Shown here piece by piece: positions 4,546-5,702 of a stretch of DNA of 5,702 bases (its first letter is position 1; every line of letters starts with the position of its first letter). Source of the DNA: Bifidobacteriaceae bacterium (lineage in GTDB: Bacteria > Actinomycetota > Actinomycetes > Actinomycetales > WQXJ01). Both the position numbers and the translations under genes were made by a program. The DNA lies in contig JAISCU010000435.1 in NCBI GenBank assembly GCA_031265345.1, forward strand, positions 1 to 5,702, given 5' to 3'. The notes beneath the pieces were generated by a model that worked only from the letters and a program-made list of their open reading frames with translations, did no database searches and was not told where the DNA came from.

Positions 4546-5702
4546 CGCGACCGTCGCAGCCCCCGGTCGGCGCCACGCGCGCGTTCAGGTCGCGCAACGG
4601 CGGCGCCACCAGGGCGACAACGGCCAAGACCAACCAAATCCCGGCCGCCGTGTAAGCAGCCGCGTGGACACCAGCCTGGCTGGTCAGCACAGCCGCCCCG
4701 AAGATGCCGATGGCCGGCGCCAAGGTCATCAAGGAGTTCTGCGTCCCCATGATCCGGCCGCGCAGGGCCTCGGGAATGCGTTCAATACCGAGCACTCCGA
4801 TCAGAGCGGAGAACATCCCAGAGGACAGGCCAACCAAGGTAGCGCCCACGAACACGACCAGCGGCGAGGCCAGGGTCGCGCTGATCGCGAACCCGATGGC
4901 CGTGCCGATCAAGCCGATGGCGAACCAGGTCCGCCGCGAGCCGCGCATCCCCACCGCCGCGTAAACTCCCGCACCGATCAACATGCCGGCCGCCAGACAA
5001 CTGAGCACGAATCCGGCCAGCCCCGGTTTCCCGATGACGGTGAAATACACCGGGAACACCAGCGCTTGCAGAGCCCCGACCACGATCACCGACACCAGCG
5101 ACAACGCGGTCATCGCAACCAAGTATCGACTGGCGAGAAGAGCCTGCCAGCCCTCCCTCAGGTCCGCCCAGCCGATCCCGTGACCGGTTTCGCTACGCAC
5201 GATGCCGTGCCCCGGCCCGCCACCGCCATCGCCAGTTTCCGCGGGGCTGGCCTGGGAGCCTTGGCCCGCGGCGGGTTGGCCCGCGCCGGTTCGACGCGCG
5301 TCGGCTCGTCCTGAGTCTGGCTGGCGTGCGTCGGAGTCGCGCACATCCGCCCGCCCTGCATCGGGTTGCCTCGTATCGGGTTGCCTCGTATCGGGTTGAC
5401 GCCCGTCGGCTTGCCCGGCGTCCGGTTGGCGCCCGTCGAGTCCGTTGCCGTCGGCCTGTCCCCCGCAGGGGCGCGCGGCGGGCTGGTCGCCGTCAGGCTG
5501 GCGCACGTCGGCCGTCCCCCGGACGGGTAACGGCGGGGCCGGTCGGACCCGGTCGAGACGGCGCGCGTCAGGTTGGTGCCCGCCAGGTTGGCACCCGTCG
5601 CGGTCGCTCCCCTCGGCCCGTCCCCCGCTCGGGCGGCGCGCGGCCGGTCGCCCTGCGTCAGGCTGGCGTGCGTCGGAGTCGGGCACGTCCGCCCGCCCCG
5701 CG
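4502..5702 (-). CDS. MFS transporter, C-terminal half with expanded central loop (partial)
   Basis: The frame is open to the right edge; GTG 5686 is an internal codon choice, not a supported start. Numbering from 5686, about 190 residues after the repeats form six hydrophobic segments at roughly 190-216, 224-246, 254-272, 276-298, 317-335 and 345-362. These correspond to TM7-TM12 of a twelve-helix Major Facilitator exporter. The loop motif IPEALRGRIMGTQNS (303-317) resembles MFS drug or siderophore exporters of the EntS type. TM1-TM6 must lie beyond the window. Residues 1-145 are therefore the central cytoplasmic loop, swollen by pentad repeats such as (T/A)RQPD, AGRAD and GQADG; a Gly-rich linker and WADLREGWQALLASRY lead into TM7. 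The C-terminal tail also carries a DGRAD piece. The substrate is unknown. The MerR gene downstream on the same strand is its probable regulator. Confidence 0.8.
   Translation of the reverse strand, partial: AGRADVPDSDARQPDAGRPAARRPSGGRAEGSDRDGCQPGGHQPDARRLDRVRPAPPLPVRGTADVRQPDGDQPAARPCGGQADGNGLDGRQPDAGQADGRQPDTRQPDTRQPDAGRADVRDSDARQPDSGRADARRTGAGQPAAGQGSQASPAETGDGGGGPGHGIVRSETGHGIGWADLREGWQALLASRYLVAMTALSLVSVIVVGALQALVFPVYFTVIGKPGLAGFVLSCLAAGMLIGAGVYAAVGMRGSRRTWFAIGLIGTAIGFAISATLASPLVVFVGATLVGLSSGMFSALIGVLGIERIPEALRGRIMGTQNSLMTLAPAIGIFGAAVLTSQAGVHAAAYTAAGIWLVLAVVALVAPPLRDLNARVAPTGGCDGRADRAASGSCHASRR
5252..5702 (-). repeat. 15-bp in-frame repeats encoding pentapeptides in the MFS loop
   Basis: The DNA has a 15-nt period. 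The clearest case on the plus strand is TCGGGTTGCCTCGTA at 5361-5375, repeated exactly at 5376-5390 and begun again at 5391. A longer duplication links 5319-5360 and 5661-5702, which agree at 38 of 42 positions and are 342 bp (114 codons) apart, so the frame is kept. The encoded loop is rich in Arg, Gln, Pro, Asp, Ala and Gly. The array continues past the window edge. Confidence 0.85.

Noticed and set aside
4151..5314. Long plus-strand open frame (387 codons) antisense to the MFS gene
   Set aside because: The product is rich in Gln, Arg, His, Pro and Asp with no domain, as expected opposite a hydrophobic membrane protein in GC-rich DNA. It also crosses the 31-bp and 18-bp repeats. The minus frame has clear TM helices and an MFS loop motif.

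Overview
This window is high-GC DNA (about two-thirds G+C or more by eye) from an actinobacterium. The best evidence is the block rpmG-hadA-hadB, an arrangement known from mycobacteria and their relatives, together with actinobacterial versions of adenosine deaminase, MurB and a MerR/MFS pair. The sequence alone does not identify the genus. The two HadA/HadB-like proteins do not by themselves imply mycolic acids.

Layout. (1) Positions 1-174, plus strand: the C-terminus of adenosine deaminase, running in from the left edge. (2) 175-487: a gene-free stretch with two related, nearly perfect palindromes (286-314 and 420-456). (3) 488-1666, plus: murB, for peptidoglycan precursor synthesis. Its 3' end overlaps the 3' end of the convergent hadB by 77 bp. 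(4) 2727 down to 1590, minus: a compact operon rpmG (ribosomal protein bL33, zinc-ribbon form), hadA-like, hadB-like. The hadB start is coupled to the hadA stop and has a strong Shine-Dalgarno. (5) 2728-3009: the rpmG leader, with short repeats, and a 29-codon remnant that looks like the C-terminus of a RelE/ParE toxin. (6) 3945 down to 3007, minus: a MerR-family regulator with a low-complexity Gly/Arg/Ala/Asp insert. (7) 3946-4501: 556 bp without a convincing gene, holding a structured MerR leader and an unusual 280-bp block of 31-bp units arranged as two mirror-image arrays. (8) 4502 to the right edge, minus: the second half of an MFS transporter. Its central cytoplasmic loop is expanded by at least 145 residues of pentapeptide-type repeats.

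How the genes relate. The left half is housekeeping: nucleoside salvage, cell wall, ribosome and acyl dehydration. The right half is an accessory-looking MFS exporter/MerR regulator pair, both on the minus strand, separated by the repeat block. The theme of the right half is repeat proliferation: 15-nt in-frame repeats in the MFS loop, a similar-composition insert in MerR, an 18-bp array across the MFS stop codon and the 31-bp mirrored arrays. The 31-bp block (4070-4349) is the strongest candidate for something undescribed. Its function is unknown. I found no CRISPR array, tRNA, transposase or complete toxin-antitoxin pair.
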